Below are positions 46,748 to 58,813 of a stretch of 64,000 nt of DNA, one piece after another. A program made the translations under genes and the position numbers. The notes below the pieces were generated by a model that was not told the DNA's origin, ran no database searches, and saw nothing but the letters and a program-made list of their open reading frames with translations. Numbering within the stretch: position 1 is the stretch's first letter; every line of letters begins with the position of its first letter. Source of the DNA: Knoxdaviesia capensis (taxonomy: Eukaryota; Ascomycota; Sordariomycetes; Microascales; Gondwanamycetaceae); the NCBI GenBank assembly GCA_001510575.1, contig LNGK01000005.1, positions 1,619,234-1,683,233 on the forward strand, written 5' to 3'.

Positions 46748-47963
46748 GGCCTATATATGTCTCTCTGTCTCTCTGTCTCTCGCTCTCATTCTCTCTCTCC
46801 CCGTTCTCTGCGTCGCTCCCTCACTAGGTTCTTTGGTTTCCACGTTCGTTCTCAGTCTTGCCTTGCTTATAGTTCCGTTTGCCCTGCTTCTCTTCTCGTT
46901 TCATCTTGCGCATATTCAGTTTCCACTCCCAAAAATCAATATCTCACGCACGGCGTTCTGCTTCAGCGAGTTTTCACGAAAAAAAGATAACTTTCCAAAA
47001 AAGAAATTCCAAAAAACAGCACACTCAAAGTGAACACTCAATCAATCAAACATATACCAGAAGAGGAAAGGAGACAAAAGAGGGGCAGGAGAAATGTAGT
47101 AAGGCCACAAGAAGAAGAAAGAACAAATTTCCTTTCCTACACACGGGGGGTCCAAAGCCAGAATGTCCAGAAGAAAAAAAGAAGCAGAAGCAGAACGGTC
47201 CAGGGATATCACAACCACCCCAAGAAAAAAAAAGAACAAGAAAAGAAACGGATAAAAGAGCCCACGTAGTTCCCTGCCTTCCACAAACAAACGGGCAAAA
47301 CAAGTCCCTACCCTCCCTCCTTAAACAGGAAAAGAAAAAAAAAGAAGAAAAAAAGTGTTTCCACCATCCCGGAGGAGAACGAAGATGAACATATAATAAA
47401 GAAGTTCCCCCTTCCGCAAAAACAAGGAAAAAGAAAACAAGCTGGTATAATAAATGAAATACACACAAAAGATTTCCCAAGGCCAGAGAAAAAGAAAAAA
47501 GCGGAAAACATACCACAGAAGCAACCCGAAACAAGGAAATAAAATAATCCACCACCTTCCTCATTAAAAACAAAACAGCAAGCATCCAGACTGAAGATTC
47601 ATTACAACTGGGGCCAACAGGGAATAAAACATGGACAGGAGAAGAAAAACAGGGAAGGGGGAATCCGCAGAAAAACACCAAAAAGAAAAGAAGAAAAAAG
47701 AGGAGAGGCCAGAGACTGGAGATGGCCATATAGCATGTGGAACATTTCATTTAAATCTTCAAGACGGTTCCAGCCCGGCAAGTTGTTTTAAAAGAAATGA
47801 GCCCAGTGAGGAAGGAAAAGCACCAATCAACACACTAAAAACGCACATATGAAGGAAGCATATGAAATGAGAGAGGAAAGGGGGAGCCCAATCGCAGAAG
47901 ATACACCTATACCCGAGGAGAACTGTCCCGAGATGTTGGTCTTCTCTGCTCTGGCGTGACATA
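46748..47963. other. Convergent spacer between DPB4 and RSC7
   Basis: The plus strand is pyrimidine-rich just after DPB4 (46760-46900) and A/purine-rich from about 46980 to 47850, which is T-rich on the RSC7 sense strand. No gene or RNA recognised. Confidence 0.5.
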
Positions 47964-49624
47964 TCACTGCTGATTTCCCCACCATCCCTGCTGGCCGCCA
48001 GACTGTTGGCCAGACCATCCTTGGGATCCAGCCGGCGACGACTGCGCAGCCGGGGGCATGTACTGCCGCGGGGTCTGGTCAGATCCGTACATGGGCGGCC
48101 CGGCGTTGTATCCTGGAGCAACACCCGGCATTCCAGGGAATTGCACCTGGCCCGACGGTTGGCGGATTTGACCCGATGGCGACTGCTGAGGATGGGGCGG
48201 GGGAGCCTGCGTGGTATAGCCAGCATAGTTGTGCTGCGGATGTTGTGGTTGTTGCGTCCACATCTGGCTGCCCCCGCCTTGGTAATAAGTTTGCGCCGAC
48301 TGGAAGGTTGGCGATTGGCCCGGGGCCATCGGCGCCGGCTTGGACGGCGCCTGCGAAGTCGACTGGCCACGGCCACGCACCGGCGGCGGAGGCTGGGTCG
48401 CCATGGGTGGTTGCTGAGAGAAAGTGCTCGGCGTCATCAGAATCTGGGGGCTTTGGCTGGCGGGGATTCCCGCGGTAGTCTTGAGCGGAGAATGCGTCAT
48501 GCGAGACGTGGAAAGATCACTGGATGGCGGCTGGGTGAGAGTCGACGGCTGTTGTTCATGGGGCCGTCGGTAGACACTCTGGAGGTACTCCCCGCGCATT
48601 TCCCGTTGCTGGTTGACGGTGCGGTTGAACTCGGCGGTATGGTGAGCCTGAGTATTGAGATCAGCCAAGCTGGTACCTCGGGTCTGATCCTGATACGCAG
48701 GGCCAGATATTTCCTGGCGCGGACCGGTTTTGATAATGCCACTGAAGTCGCGGCGAGTTTCAGTGAGATCTGATAGTTGAAGGGAGAGAAAGAGAGGTTA
48801 GAAAGCGGCCCCGGATGGGTGGATGAAACGGGGCAAAGGAAAGAGCCTCAACTCTGGTACGTACCTGGTTGCATCAGCTGGGACGGGGGTGGGCCGGGGA
48901 AAGCATTGGGCACGTTGTTATAGATAATCTCTCCGTGCGGGCCACCTAGAAGCACGCCGCTGGAGCTCCGAGCTTGGGCATCAGCAGTCTCGCGAGCCTT
49001 GGAGCCGCCCGGGCGTTTCTCTCCAGCCAGGTCATTTTCGGTAAAGCCCTGCTTTCGGGCTTTCACCTCCCAGTAGTCGTCGCGGACGCGACGGCCATTA
49101 ACAATGACGCGACTTCCAAATTGGCGGAACATGGAGCGAGCGGTGACGATGGCGATCTGGCGCGACCGGTATGAGAAGGGCAGGATCTCTTTGGCGACCA
49201 AATCATCCTTTTCGGTTTGGTTGGCGATGATCTTGAAGAGGGAGCGATTCTTGTTGAAGAGAAGGTACGAGTCGCGATAGTTGAGGACTCGGGCGCATTC
49301 GGTAGCCAGCATGAACAGCTTGTCGCCCCGGTTGGGAACCAAAAATGTGCGGCAGCGGTACTCGCGACCGCCCAGCAGTTGTCCGTTGGGCAGCACCTTT
49401 TTCTCTCCAAACTCGTCGACCTCGCGCGGGATATACTCGTCGCCGGCAGGATTAAGCTGGTCGGTGGTGTGGTCGCGCACAGTAGGAAGGGCTTTGATGG
49501 CAGCTTTGGAAGGGGTGGGCTTAGGTTGCGGGGACGCTGCCGAGACAAATGCAGCAGATGACTGGGTGGGAGGTGCTTGTGAACCGGCCGGGCCGGTCCC
49601 GGTGGTGTCCGGTCTAGGTTTCAT
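47964..49624 (-). CDS. RSC7: RSC/SWI-SNF chromatin remodelling subunit Rsc7/Swp82
   Basis: Two exons on the minus strand, 49624-48865 and 48769-47964. The product is 521 residues. The conserved Rsc7/Swp82 domain lies at about residues 60-200: DEYIPREVDEFGEKKVLPNG, GGREYRCRTFLVPNRGDKLFM, the LNYRDSYLLFNKNRSL block, and VIVNGRRVRDDYWE. The second half is Gln/Pro/Ser-rich and probably disordered, ending in GQQSGGQQGWWGNQQ. The subunit belongs to the RSC or SWI/SNF remodellers that move nucleosomes at promoters; sequence does not say which. The intron joins a split Asp codon. A 7-codon upstream frame overlaps the start codon (49621-49644). Confidence 0.9.
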
Positions 49625-49644
49625 GGCGACGGCAGGTTGTGCAT
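49621..49644 (-). promoter_or_regulatory. Seven-codon upstream ORF overlapping the RSC7 start as ATGA
   Basis: On the minus strand, an ATG at 49644 opens MHNLPSP and ends in TGA (49623-49621). The last four bases ATGA also contain the RSC7 ATG (49624-49622). If the transcript includes it, RSC7 would be reached by leaky scanning or by reinitiation at the overlap. Confidence 0.5.
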
Positions 49645-50496
49645 GCGCACTTGGGGAACGTGGGCCGAGGAATGGGATGCAACGAGGAATTCACGACGGA
49701 ACAACGCGTTCGACAAACAAGATAATCTGGTGGGTGACACGGCGCAAAACTGTGTCAGCTTATGAGGTGCGTTAGCAGCCCGAACAAAAGATGGAAAAAC
49801 GACAGCCGATGGATTGTCGGGCTGGTTGTGTCTGTAAGAAGGTTCAATCTGGTCCACAGTTTCTGCCAGACTGCCCTTGCCGAGGTGTGTTGTGCTAGGT
49901 TGTGTTTTGTTTGCGATGGGGGTTCAAGATGTGTGTCTGGGAATGAATACGTGAATGCGGCGGGAGTTGATTGGGGAATTAATGAAATATAAAAAAGGAA
50001 AGAAAAAAAAAGCTAGCCCAGCTGCTGAGATCCCGCACGAACTTTGGAAAAAAGAAATAGGGCCGGCTATCGCGAAACGCGCAGCAATACCGACAGAAAG
50101 GATGGGCCGGGATTGATAAAAAGGGTTCAACAGAGAACACCCAGAAAAAGAAAAGAGAGGGAAAAGGAACTATGGGTTTTCATAACTTACATCATATGGT
50201 GGCGCAACTGAATTTATACGGCGACACAAGAGTATCAATGTTAGAGAGAGGAAATAGAAGCCACAGAAGAAACAAGCAAGTTTATCTCCAGTCGGGCCAG
50301 GGAAGGTGCGATCGCGACAAAAGAGGAAACCGCTAATCTTGATTATTAAGTCAGTATAAACGGGAATCTAGAGGTGATGAAGAGTGAAGATATCTTATGC
50401 AGTGCGTTTGCAGCCGAATCAAGAATGGAACAAAGCATGGGAGAGCAGAGAATTCCCGAAACAGATGGCTTGTATGATGATGATGGTGTACAGGGG

Positions 50497-50513
50497 AAAA
50501 AAAAAAAAAAAAA
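50497..50513. repeat. A17 homopolymer
   Basis: Uninterrupted A run inside the purine-rich block, which is a T17 run on the RSC7 sense strand. Confidence 0.95.
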
Positions 50514-50795
50514 GGAAAGGAAAAAAAGATGGTGGAGATGAGAGCCCCTAGTGGAGAATCTCGGGTGGGTTATGAATGGAGAGATGAAGACGCGTCCTAA
50601 ACGCGTACATGCAAGACGTGCAGCAGTGTCTTCTAAGAGGAAGACAAAAATCCGGGGTGGGTAGGGAGGAAAAGAGAAAAAAAACCCCCCTCGAGAAAAG
50701 ATAGCGATGATGAGATACAAGGGAGGGGGGGAAAGAAGAGGTGGGAAATGAGGAAAATGGGAAAGGCGAGCGGAAAGGACTGGGGACGACAGCCT

Positions 50796-50808
50796 GGGGG
50801 GGGGGGGG
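50796..50808. repeat. G13 homopolymer
   Basis: Thirteen consecutive G residues on the plus strand within the purine-rich block. Confidence 0.95.
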
Positions 50809-51238
50809 TACACACAAGAAAACGAGGCTATTTTCCCTTTCCCAAGGATGCGGGACTGGTGTTCACAAGATATAAGAGTTGGTGTGTGCCATGCTTCGTT
50901 GGAGGTATGCTCGTATATAAAAAGAAGATGGAGGGAAGGATGAACAGGTGAGTGGGTGGAAAAGGTAAGGATATTTTAATGGTGGGTGATGGAGTTGGGG
51001 TGGTGAGAGGGTGTAAAAGAGACAAGGAAAAAAGAAAGTGGTGGTAGATAGAAAAAAAAGAAAAAAGGATGAGAGTGAACAAGCACGGAAGAACGAAGAG
51101 GAAAAGGTAAAGTCTGGTAAGACCCTCCAAGACTTAAAAGGCCGACAAGCGATGCAGGGAAGGAAAGGAAAGAAGGTGTGTGGAGTGGAGAAAAAAAGAA
51201 ACGCCGATGGTATAAAACCGGAACAGGGAGGCTATAAA

Positions 51239-51325
51239 CAGAGAGAGAGAGAGAGAGAGGAAGAGAGGAAGACCAAAGGAAGGAGAGCGAGAGAGAGAGC
51301 GAGAGAGAGAGAGAGAGAGAGGAGG
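51239..51325. repeat. GA-rich dinucleotide block
   Basis: Two AG runs (about 51240-51258 and 51300-51320) are joined by purine-rich sequence with few pyrimidines. Confidence 0.9.
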
Positions 51326-51645
51326 GAAGCAGCGACCCAATATCTTTCAGCAGGTACTGTATCGTAGGTACGTACTCTACGCAGAAACTACACAGCACCT
51401 GGAATGTACACATCCACACACATGGTGTATGAATGTACGAGTCCAGAGATGGTGGTGATATCAAAGTTTGGAAAGGGGTGGGGACGATGGCGGCTGACCG
51501 ATAAGGAAAAGTGTGAAGCACGCACGAGCATGAAAGAGCCCGAAGGAAAGGAAGGAGCAGCAGGTTGTACTGTACTGTACGGGTCCAGAGCTAACTGGGC
51601 GAGGGAAAGTGACACACTATGGACGGGAAAGAGGACAATCCCTTG

Positions 51646-51664
51646 CACACACACACACACACAC
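51646..51664. repeat. CA microsatellite
   Basis: A short CA run continuing into CACG variants up to about 51685. Confidence 0.9.
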
Positions 51665-54475
51665 GCACGCAGCACGCACGCACACCACTTTGGCACAGAC
51701 CAGGTCGAGAGACAAAGAAGAGAGAGTAGAAGAAATGGAGGGGGAGTATGGGTGGTGTCAGTCTGTTGGTCAGGGTGGGAGGTGGCTCCCTGATGTGTGG
51801 AGAGAGGACGGGAGATCGAGGCCAAGCCAAGTCCACAGCACCCATCATCAGTCAAGTCACCCACCCTATTGTACAGCTGCAAGGTGGGTAGGGTGGAAGG
51901 GGGTATAATGAGGGGGGCCACGACATAATTTACATTATATGTAAGTATACACATACCTTGTATATCTTCAAAGAGAGAGAAGGAGGGGGAGGCAGAAAAC
52001 CAGGCGAATGGTTTGATATACACCACAAGGAACTTTAATCAGAGGACGGTCGAGGTTCGATAGTGAAGTCGGCGCACAAACTAAGGAAGGAGGCCGGCCA
52101 TTCGGGTAGCAATTTCCCAGACGAGAAATGCGAAGCGCAAGATAAATACGTCACGGGAGGATGTTACAGTCGGGGGTTGATAATTGATAAGCAGCTAGAT
52201 GATGATGATAAGATATCGCTGCAGATCGGCCGGATGTTAATGGAAGGGAAAAGACGAAAAAAGGAAGAAAAAAAGAGAGACGGGAAGATAGAAAAAGGGG
52301 GCGATGTTTAAGGTAGTAAGTCGTAGATGGATGATGGGGACTTCAGGTATTGCGGCCCGGAAGGGTTGTCGTCGGAGAAGCCCAAGATTGCGAGAGCCTA
52401 TCTATCGCGGCACGAATGAAGTGATGTTGGTTAAAACGATCATCCAATAGATGAAACAAAGCGATAATACAGAACAGAAGACGAAGAAGAAGGGGAAGAA
52501 AGAGGAGGGACAAAATCAGGAGTGTGACGAGGGACAGGCTTTAAGTCCGGAGTAGTTGAAACGATGAGACACTGTCTATAGGAAAGCAGGAAAAAACGAG
52601 GATTCCCACCCAAGATCGCACAACTGAGGAGGAAACACTGTCCAGGGATGGAAAGGCTGACCGAGGATGGGCAAAATGGCAGCTGAAGTTTGCGCGACGA
52701 CAGTTGTATCACGTTGGAAAAAAAAACACCCCCAAGTCCAACCACTTACATACAGGCAAAAGCGTGTGTACGAGGTGTGTGTGCACGCTGAGCGAACAGA
52801 TGAGTGGGTACGGTTGTGAGCGTACGCATGAAAAAGGGAGGACGCGCAATATCTAGCGAGGAGACGAAGGAGAAGGGGGGAAAAGAAGAAGAATAAGAAG
52901 AGAGGAAAAGAGATGGATGAAGGTGACAATGATGACGATGATGATGATAATAATGATGGAGCTGCGGTTGGTTGGTGTAAGAAAAGATGAGAAGGGGGGG
53001 AAAATGGAGATTTTGACGGGGGCGTGTAAAAGTGAAAAAGATGGACTTGGACCGTTAGGGTAAGGGAAGAAACAAGGAAAGGTGAGATATGCAAGGCGGT
53101 GCAGGAATGCGCGCCAGTTCGTTCACGGGCTGGATGCAACAAACGGGGATATTTAGTTAGAGAGTGAGAGAACAAAGAAGGTGGTGTCTGACTGGGCTGG
53201 GAGGAAGGAACGAAGAAGAGTGAGAAAGAGCAACGATGAATGAATGATATGCAGCTACACGAGCAACAACATGTGAGAGCACTCAAGTTTGGATTCGTAG
53301 AACCCCAGACCCAGCAGGATGGTTGCATGCGCGAGGAAAGTGCGATCATGAACAGGGTTCAGGGACTGCATCCAAGGAGGGGGGAGATCAAGGGAAGGAA
53401 GGTGCGGTACAGAGAAAGGCAAGAGGGTGGTAAGGCGGGAGTATTTAGGTGAGTGCCTTCCTACTCTACCTGCAGTACCCGCGAGCGACAGAGAGACCGT
53501 CCACCTGAAGCTATTCCGATATATACAGTACAATACAGTAGGCGCTTACGTATATATGGGTGTGTGTGTGTGGACGACGGGCAGAAACAGCTTGCGCAGG
53601 GGGGCCGAAAGTGGATTGAGCCCATATGCAGAACAGCAAGAACGAAACGGCAAAGGAAGATTGAGGCTCGAGCAGAATGAAAGAAAAGAAGAAAAAAAAA
53701 TGGGGAGGCACGAACAATGGTGGGTGTGAATGGCGGCTATGGCTTGCGATGGTGGTGGTGGCGGTGGTGGTGGCAGCGGGAAAGGGAAACAAGATGGAGT
53801 GTGTGACCATGCATATATAAGCCGGTCGGGTTCATGGGAACATCATACACACATACATATAGTAGAGTACATACCAGAACACTTAGATTGTCGTTTAAAG
53901 TCTCGTGGATACTGTTGCGCTCGTTTACCGACGTCTGTCAAGCGCAGGATGAGGGAGGTGTACTATATACTTAACAGGTATGGGTAGGGTTTTGAATTTA
54001 TGGAGAGGATGGATGGATGGATGGAGGAAGAATGGGTGGGAAGGAACGGGTCGACGAGAAGAAGAAAAAGAAGAAAAGGAAAGAAAAAAAAGAAGGGGAA
54101 AAAATAGTAAATGTGGTAGGAGAGGAGGGGGGGGAAGCCGATGATGGATGGATAATGGAGGGAAGGATGGATGGATGGAATGTTTGGTGTTAGCGTGAAG
54201 GAGACAAAAGGAAGCTTTGATGATATCTAGAATCCGAAAAGGGGGGCGTGCATGTGGACCCTGACCAAAAAGATGATAGCCTAAAACACAGAGTCGGTTC
54301 TCACTCGTTTGTACAGGAGAAGCTCTTCGCTCTCTCGTTGTTTTGTTGTTGACGAAAACTTGAATGGAATCACTGTCGAAAGATAGTCGGCTTCTCTCGA
54401 GTGGCCTGGTCTGCTCGGCTGGGCTTTTTAGGGGTCTCTGGAACGGTGAAGAGTGGTTTTTTTGTTTTTTTTTTA

Positions 54476-54501
54476 TCTGGGACGACAGTCTGGGACGACA
54501 G
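54476..54501. repeat. Two tandem 13-nt units
   Basis: TCTGGGACGACAG occurs twice head to tail, followed by a partial third unit (TCTGGG). It marks the region where strand composition changes. Confidence 0.8.
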
Positions 54502-55367
54502 TCTGGGGAGGGGGGTGTCAATTTATTCAACTAAAATGGGTGCATGTTGCAACCCTATCATAATCTGCATTTTATGATGGAAAAGTCCTAAAATTAAAAA
54601 TAATTGCCAACCATCATTATGACTGCATCAATCTGCTGGGTCTAGATGAACGACAAGACTTTGATAAGGAGAGAGGCATGGATTCCTAAGCAGTATAAGG
54701 ACGGTGAGGAGAAGGGGGAAGGAACTCGGATGCACGAGGCGGTTGTTCATTCGCGTATTAATCGCGTTCATCCCCATCTTCGTCTGTCTCCTTCTCCTGC
54801 CTTTCGTGTACAGCTGCATATAAGTGCAGCTACTCTTGAGAGACTCTAATCCATCACGCACGTCTGACTTCTCATGTCGCTTGGGGTAAATTTCCGTAAA
54901 GTGTGCTGCTCTCCGTTTCGAACTTCCGCAACAGCCACCGGCCCGCCCTTACTCCTCTTCTCTTCTCTTTCTTCTTTCTCTCTCTCTCGCTCTCTCTTCC
55001 TTAATTTTCAGCCTCAGGCCAGGCCAGGGAGGATTTTTCTGGGTACAATTTATTTTGGGAGCATGACCCATTTTCGCAAGATGGTGCATGTACATCATCT
55101 TCCCGCAGGCAATATGCACTTTATAGAGGTCAACCCAACTCCAGGAGGTATTTAATGCACGAACGGGTATACGATGGTACTTTCTTGGCCACTTATGTTT
55201 GCCCCTTCCCACCCCCCCTATCTCCTATCTCTGCACCTTTTTGCCTCGCCCTGATTTTGGTTGCCGAGAATCCATGCGTCGCTATTACTGCCCAGAAAGT
55301 CCCCTTTTCTCCTCATCTTCCTCCTCCTCCTCCTCCCCCAAAATCCCCCATCCTCTCCAACTACCGG

Positions 55368-55370
<3 letters not shown>

Positions 55371-55400
<30 letters not shown>
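55371..55400. repeat. (CT)15 microsatellite
   Basis: Uninterrupted CT units within a pyrimidine-rich stretch that begins near 55310 with CTC triplets. Confidence 0.95.
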
Positions 55401-55403
<3 letters not shown>

Positions 55404-56164
55404 TCTCTGGGAAAAGGCCTCGATACACGGAATAACTGTGCGTCAACGGCAAACCCAATCAATTCTCGGGGGCCCTGCACCCCACTATAATCTATCTTTA
55501 TAGTGGATCAGATTATGCCCGCGCCCGCTGGCGTCCCAACCATCGTATCTTTTTTTCATGTCTGAGAGTGACTGAGACCATGCTTGGGACTAAGCGTTAG
55601 TGGAAAGCAAGCTTTCCCCCCCTCCCTATCGCCGTCCCAAACGATATATCATTTGGGATATCGGCATGTGTGTTGAACGCTCTAACGTCTCTAAACTCCG
55701 GAAAACTACAGGGGAGGGATATCTGGTGAAAGACCAGACAGGGGGGGATTGAGAGAGGGAAAGGAACACTCAAAACACCCGATCTCATCCTTCATGAGGC
55801 GGCGGACGAAGAAGAAGAAAAAGGCCGGGCTGACGTCTAATCTTGCTTGGCGAGATATTGGCGCGGCAGATACAAGATACCAACCGTGTTATAGTCGAAA
55901 ACCGTCCGTTCGCATTGCACACGGGGCGAAAAACCGAAAGAACGGCAGGGAAGAGGCAAGAAGAGGATGCTGGAAGATCTTTCTCTTTGTCTGACCAGTT
56001 CGGCTGAAGGATTGAATCCTGTAATTACACTTGAGGTCATGCATAAGGCCCAGACGACGACGTGCTCACAGCCGCACGTTTCTTACCGTTGTTCACTGAC
56101 AGTGGAGAGCGCGGCGAGTGACTTACACAGTTCACATTGCGGACGTTCATAGTAGTACTGGTCA

Positions 56165-56187
56165 AGAGAGAGAGAGAGAGAGAGAGA
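56165..56187. repeat. AG microsatellite
   Basis: About eleven uninterrupted AG units. Confidence 0.9.
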
Positions 56188-56528
56188 GGGCCGAAAGAGG
56201 CGGATGCCATGCTAAGACGGATATTGAATACAACCATCGGTCGCTGCTTGGTCTTTTTTGGAGAACGACACGGAGAGAGAGCCCAAGGCCATGCAATGTG
56301 ACGGTAGTAGTTTTGTGCTTTTCTTAGACGCGAACTGTGTCAGGATGGCCAAGACCACACTGCTGTTTGTTTCTTCCCCCATATACGAGGATTTAAATTG
56401 CACTTCTCAGACAGCATAGACCACCTGCTGAACAGCGACGAACGGGAGCTCGCACAGAACACACTGAGGCCTGGGAAGATGTGTGCAGATCCATCCTCCA
56501 AGGCCTGTGTTCATCTCGGCAGGCCTGC

Positions 56529-56612
56529 GAGAGAGGAGGGAGAAAAAAAAAGAAAAAAAGAAAAAGAAAAGAAAAGAAAAGAAAAGAAAGAAAAGAAAGA
56601 AAAAAAAAAAGG
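56529..56612. repeat. 84-nt pure purine tract
   Basis: No C or T over 84 nt on the plus strand, mostly A with regular single G (AAAAG units). The length and partial mirror symmetry are of the kind able to form triplex DNA in principle. Confidence 0.9.
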
Positions 56613-57136
56613 CGCACGATGGGAGGGTCTCTAACCGACCTGTATGCAAGTGAAACAGGAACGAAAAAGAAAGCCCGGCCGGGTGCTAGATGGACGGTGA
56701 AGCGATGCAACATCTCCAAGGGCCCCGTTTCCAGTTAGCCCGCCGTGTTCTAGGTTTTGGAGTGCAATGGACAAATCACCCCTCCGTATATGTCGTTGAG
56801 GTGGTGAGCTAACCGAAATTTCCCACCAGCTTAATGCATGTTCCGCTCTTACAGGGCTCTCGTTCCCTCTCTCTCCGTGTGTCTGTGTCTGGGCTTATCT
56901 TAAGATCGTCCCAAAAAAAGCCCAGAGCGAGCATGGGAAGAGAAAAGAAAAACGGGCTCCAGAAACAGGGCAGGAACGCTTGGACGGAGAGGTGGGGATT
57001 TCGAGAGACTGGGAGGAATAGACGGGTACTTGCACACTGCAGGCATGGTGAGCCTTACGCGGAGGTATCCCGCTAACTGGACGAGAGTGGAGCGGCAAGT
57101 ATCTTGTACTGGATATAATATATGGGCTCTTCGGGC

Positions 57137-57159
57137 AGCACACCCGATTCTGGTGTGCT
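57137..57159. repeat. Short inverted repeat
   Basis: AGCACACC (57137-57144), loop of 7 nt, then GGTGTGCT (57152-57159). An 8-bp stem next to a TATATA stretch. No downstream gene is recognised that it could serve. Confidence 0.6.
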
Positions 57160-58305
57160 ATATATAATGCAGTACGGAGTGCAGTTGCATATAATGAGCG
57201 TCGGTTCCCGCGCAGAGAGGCCAAGGCCTGGAGTCTGCGCATCGGCGGGTTCTTACGTTTCTTTCCTGGGCACCCAGGCAGTGTTGTAATAATGACCCGT
57301 TCTCTCCACGGCCCAGGGTTCATTTACCATGGTTGTAAGCAGATGACAGAGCCAGCGCGGCCTCAGGCCCAAGCGGAGAAACGCCCGGACGGTGTAAGGG
57401 GGGGAGTGTGTTTCTGTTCAGTCTTACAACGAGGAGAGAAGACCAACGAATCGTAAGCACCCTTGGAGTTGACGCCATGTTATACCGTCCCGGACAGTAT
57501 CGATGTCTCTGGGACACCGGGGCTCGGGGACAAGAGGGCGAAAGCCTGGCCGACGGAACTAAAGTCAGGCCGACGATGGGGGATATAACGCTATCACGGT
57601 AAATTAAAGTGATAAGGGCACCTTTACTATGCTCATAGCGTTGCGTTTCCGCGTCGTGGGGGGCGTGTTGAGTCTCTCTGTCGCCCTCGTCTGGGACCCT
57701 CGTCTAGGCTGGATATTGTGCCGAGTGAGGCGTTCGCCGGTTGCTCGTTGCTTCTACTCAACTGAACCACAAGACGTCGATCACAGAAAACACCCATCGA
57801 CCGCTCCTTTATCTCCCGTGGTGTTCTTTCTCTCCCCCCTATCACGGATCGGCTGAGAACCTCTTTCATGGATATGGACAGATGGGAAGGGGGGGGGTGG
57901 GATCAGTCACACACCAACACGCAAAAATAAGCGTCCAGCGAAGAGGGTCCGCTGCATGCACGTGCGGATGAGAGTTTTAGGGATCATCACCGACTGGAGC
58001 CTAAAAAAAGGAAGCAGAGCAGAAGAAGCTGGCTCGCTGGCTGGCTGGGCTGGGCCCACCCTTGACCTTATTGAGTGGTAGCGTTGGTGTGGTGGGCAGA
58101 CTGGTGGGTGGTGTAGTCTCTTTCTTTTTGGGTTTTGGAGAGTTTTGTCGGGCCCAGTGGCGCAAAGCAAGCGCATTCCCCCTTTTTTTTCTTTGTCCTT
58201 CGTGTCTTTTTATTTCCCTATTATTTTATTTCCCTTTTTTTCCTTTTTTAATCTTTTGGTTTTCCTTTTGCGACAGGCGACATGCGACAAGCCTCGAATC
58301 TCTAC

Positions 58306-58334
58306 AGTACAGTACGTACTGTACGTACTGTACT
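58306..58334. repeat. 29-bp GTAC-based palindrome
   Basis: The segment reads the same as its reverse complement except for the single central base. It is built from AGTAC and GTACT units on each side of the centre. A polypyrimidine stretch (58155-58275) precedes it and a C20 run follows 100 nt later. Confidence 0.85.
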
Positions 58335-58433
58335 TGCAACTCCCATCCTGTCGCAACGTCTCCCTTTCCCTCGGCGGCCAGATGACTTCCACTGCGACAA
58401 ACATCGCCAGCCAATGACAGGATGCGCAGGGTT

Positions 58434-58453
58434 CCCCCCCCCCCCCCCCCCCC
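58434..58453. repeat. C20 homopolymer
   Basis: Twenty uninterrupted C residues, a G20 run on the minus strand that could form a G-quadruplex. Long C runs are also frequent sequencing error sites. Confidence 0.9.
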
Positions 58454-58790
58454 TCCAAGCCTCGCTTCTGTGTGACCCTCCCTAGTTTAGGGTCGGGCTT
58501 TGGGGGGGAATAAGAAGAACAAGGAAAAAGGAAAACGGTAAGGGGGAAGAAAAGGTCCTTTGCCTGGGCCAGGCCAGGCGGCCGGGATTCCTCTTTGGGA
58601 TTCGTCCTCTCCTGTTATCTGGGTTTTTGGCCGAGAGGCGAAAGGGGGGGGTGTGAGTGACTGACTGCGAGTGTGTGGACGGGTCTGCGAGGGTCTGTCC
58701 AGAGGTGGACGAGGGTTGCCGGAAGAGAAGAGAGAGAGGAGACGGAGGAAATTGATGGGTGGGAAAGGAATAAGGAATGGATGCGCTCTT

Positions 58791-58813
58791 ACACACACAC
58801 ACACACACACACA
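58791..58813. repeat. AC microsatellite
   Basis: About eleven AC units. Confidence 0.9.

Noticed and set aside
50346..51521. Minus-strand frames of 150-180 codons in the purine-rich block
   Set aside because: They are Ser/Phe/Leu/Pro repeats produced by C/T-rich sequence, with no conserved motif and no codon bias like the real genes.
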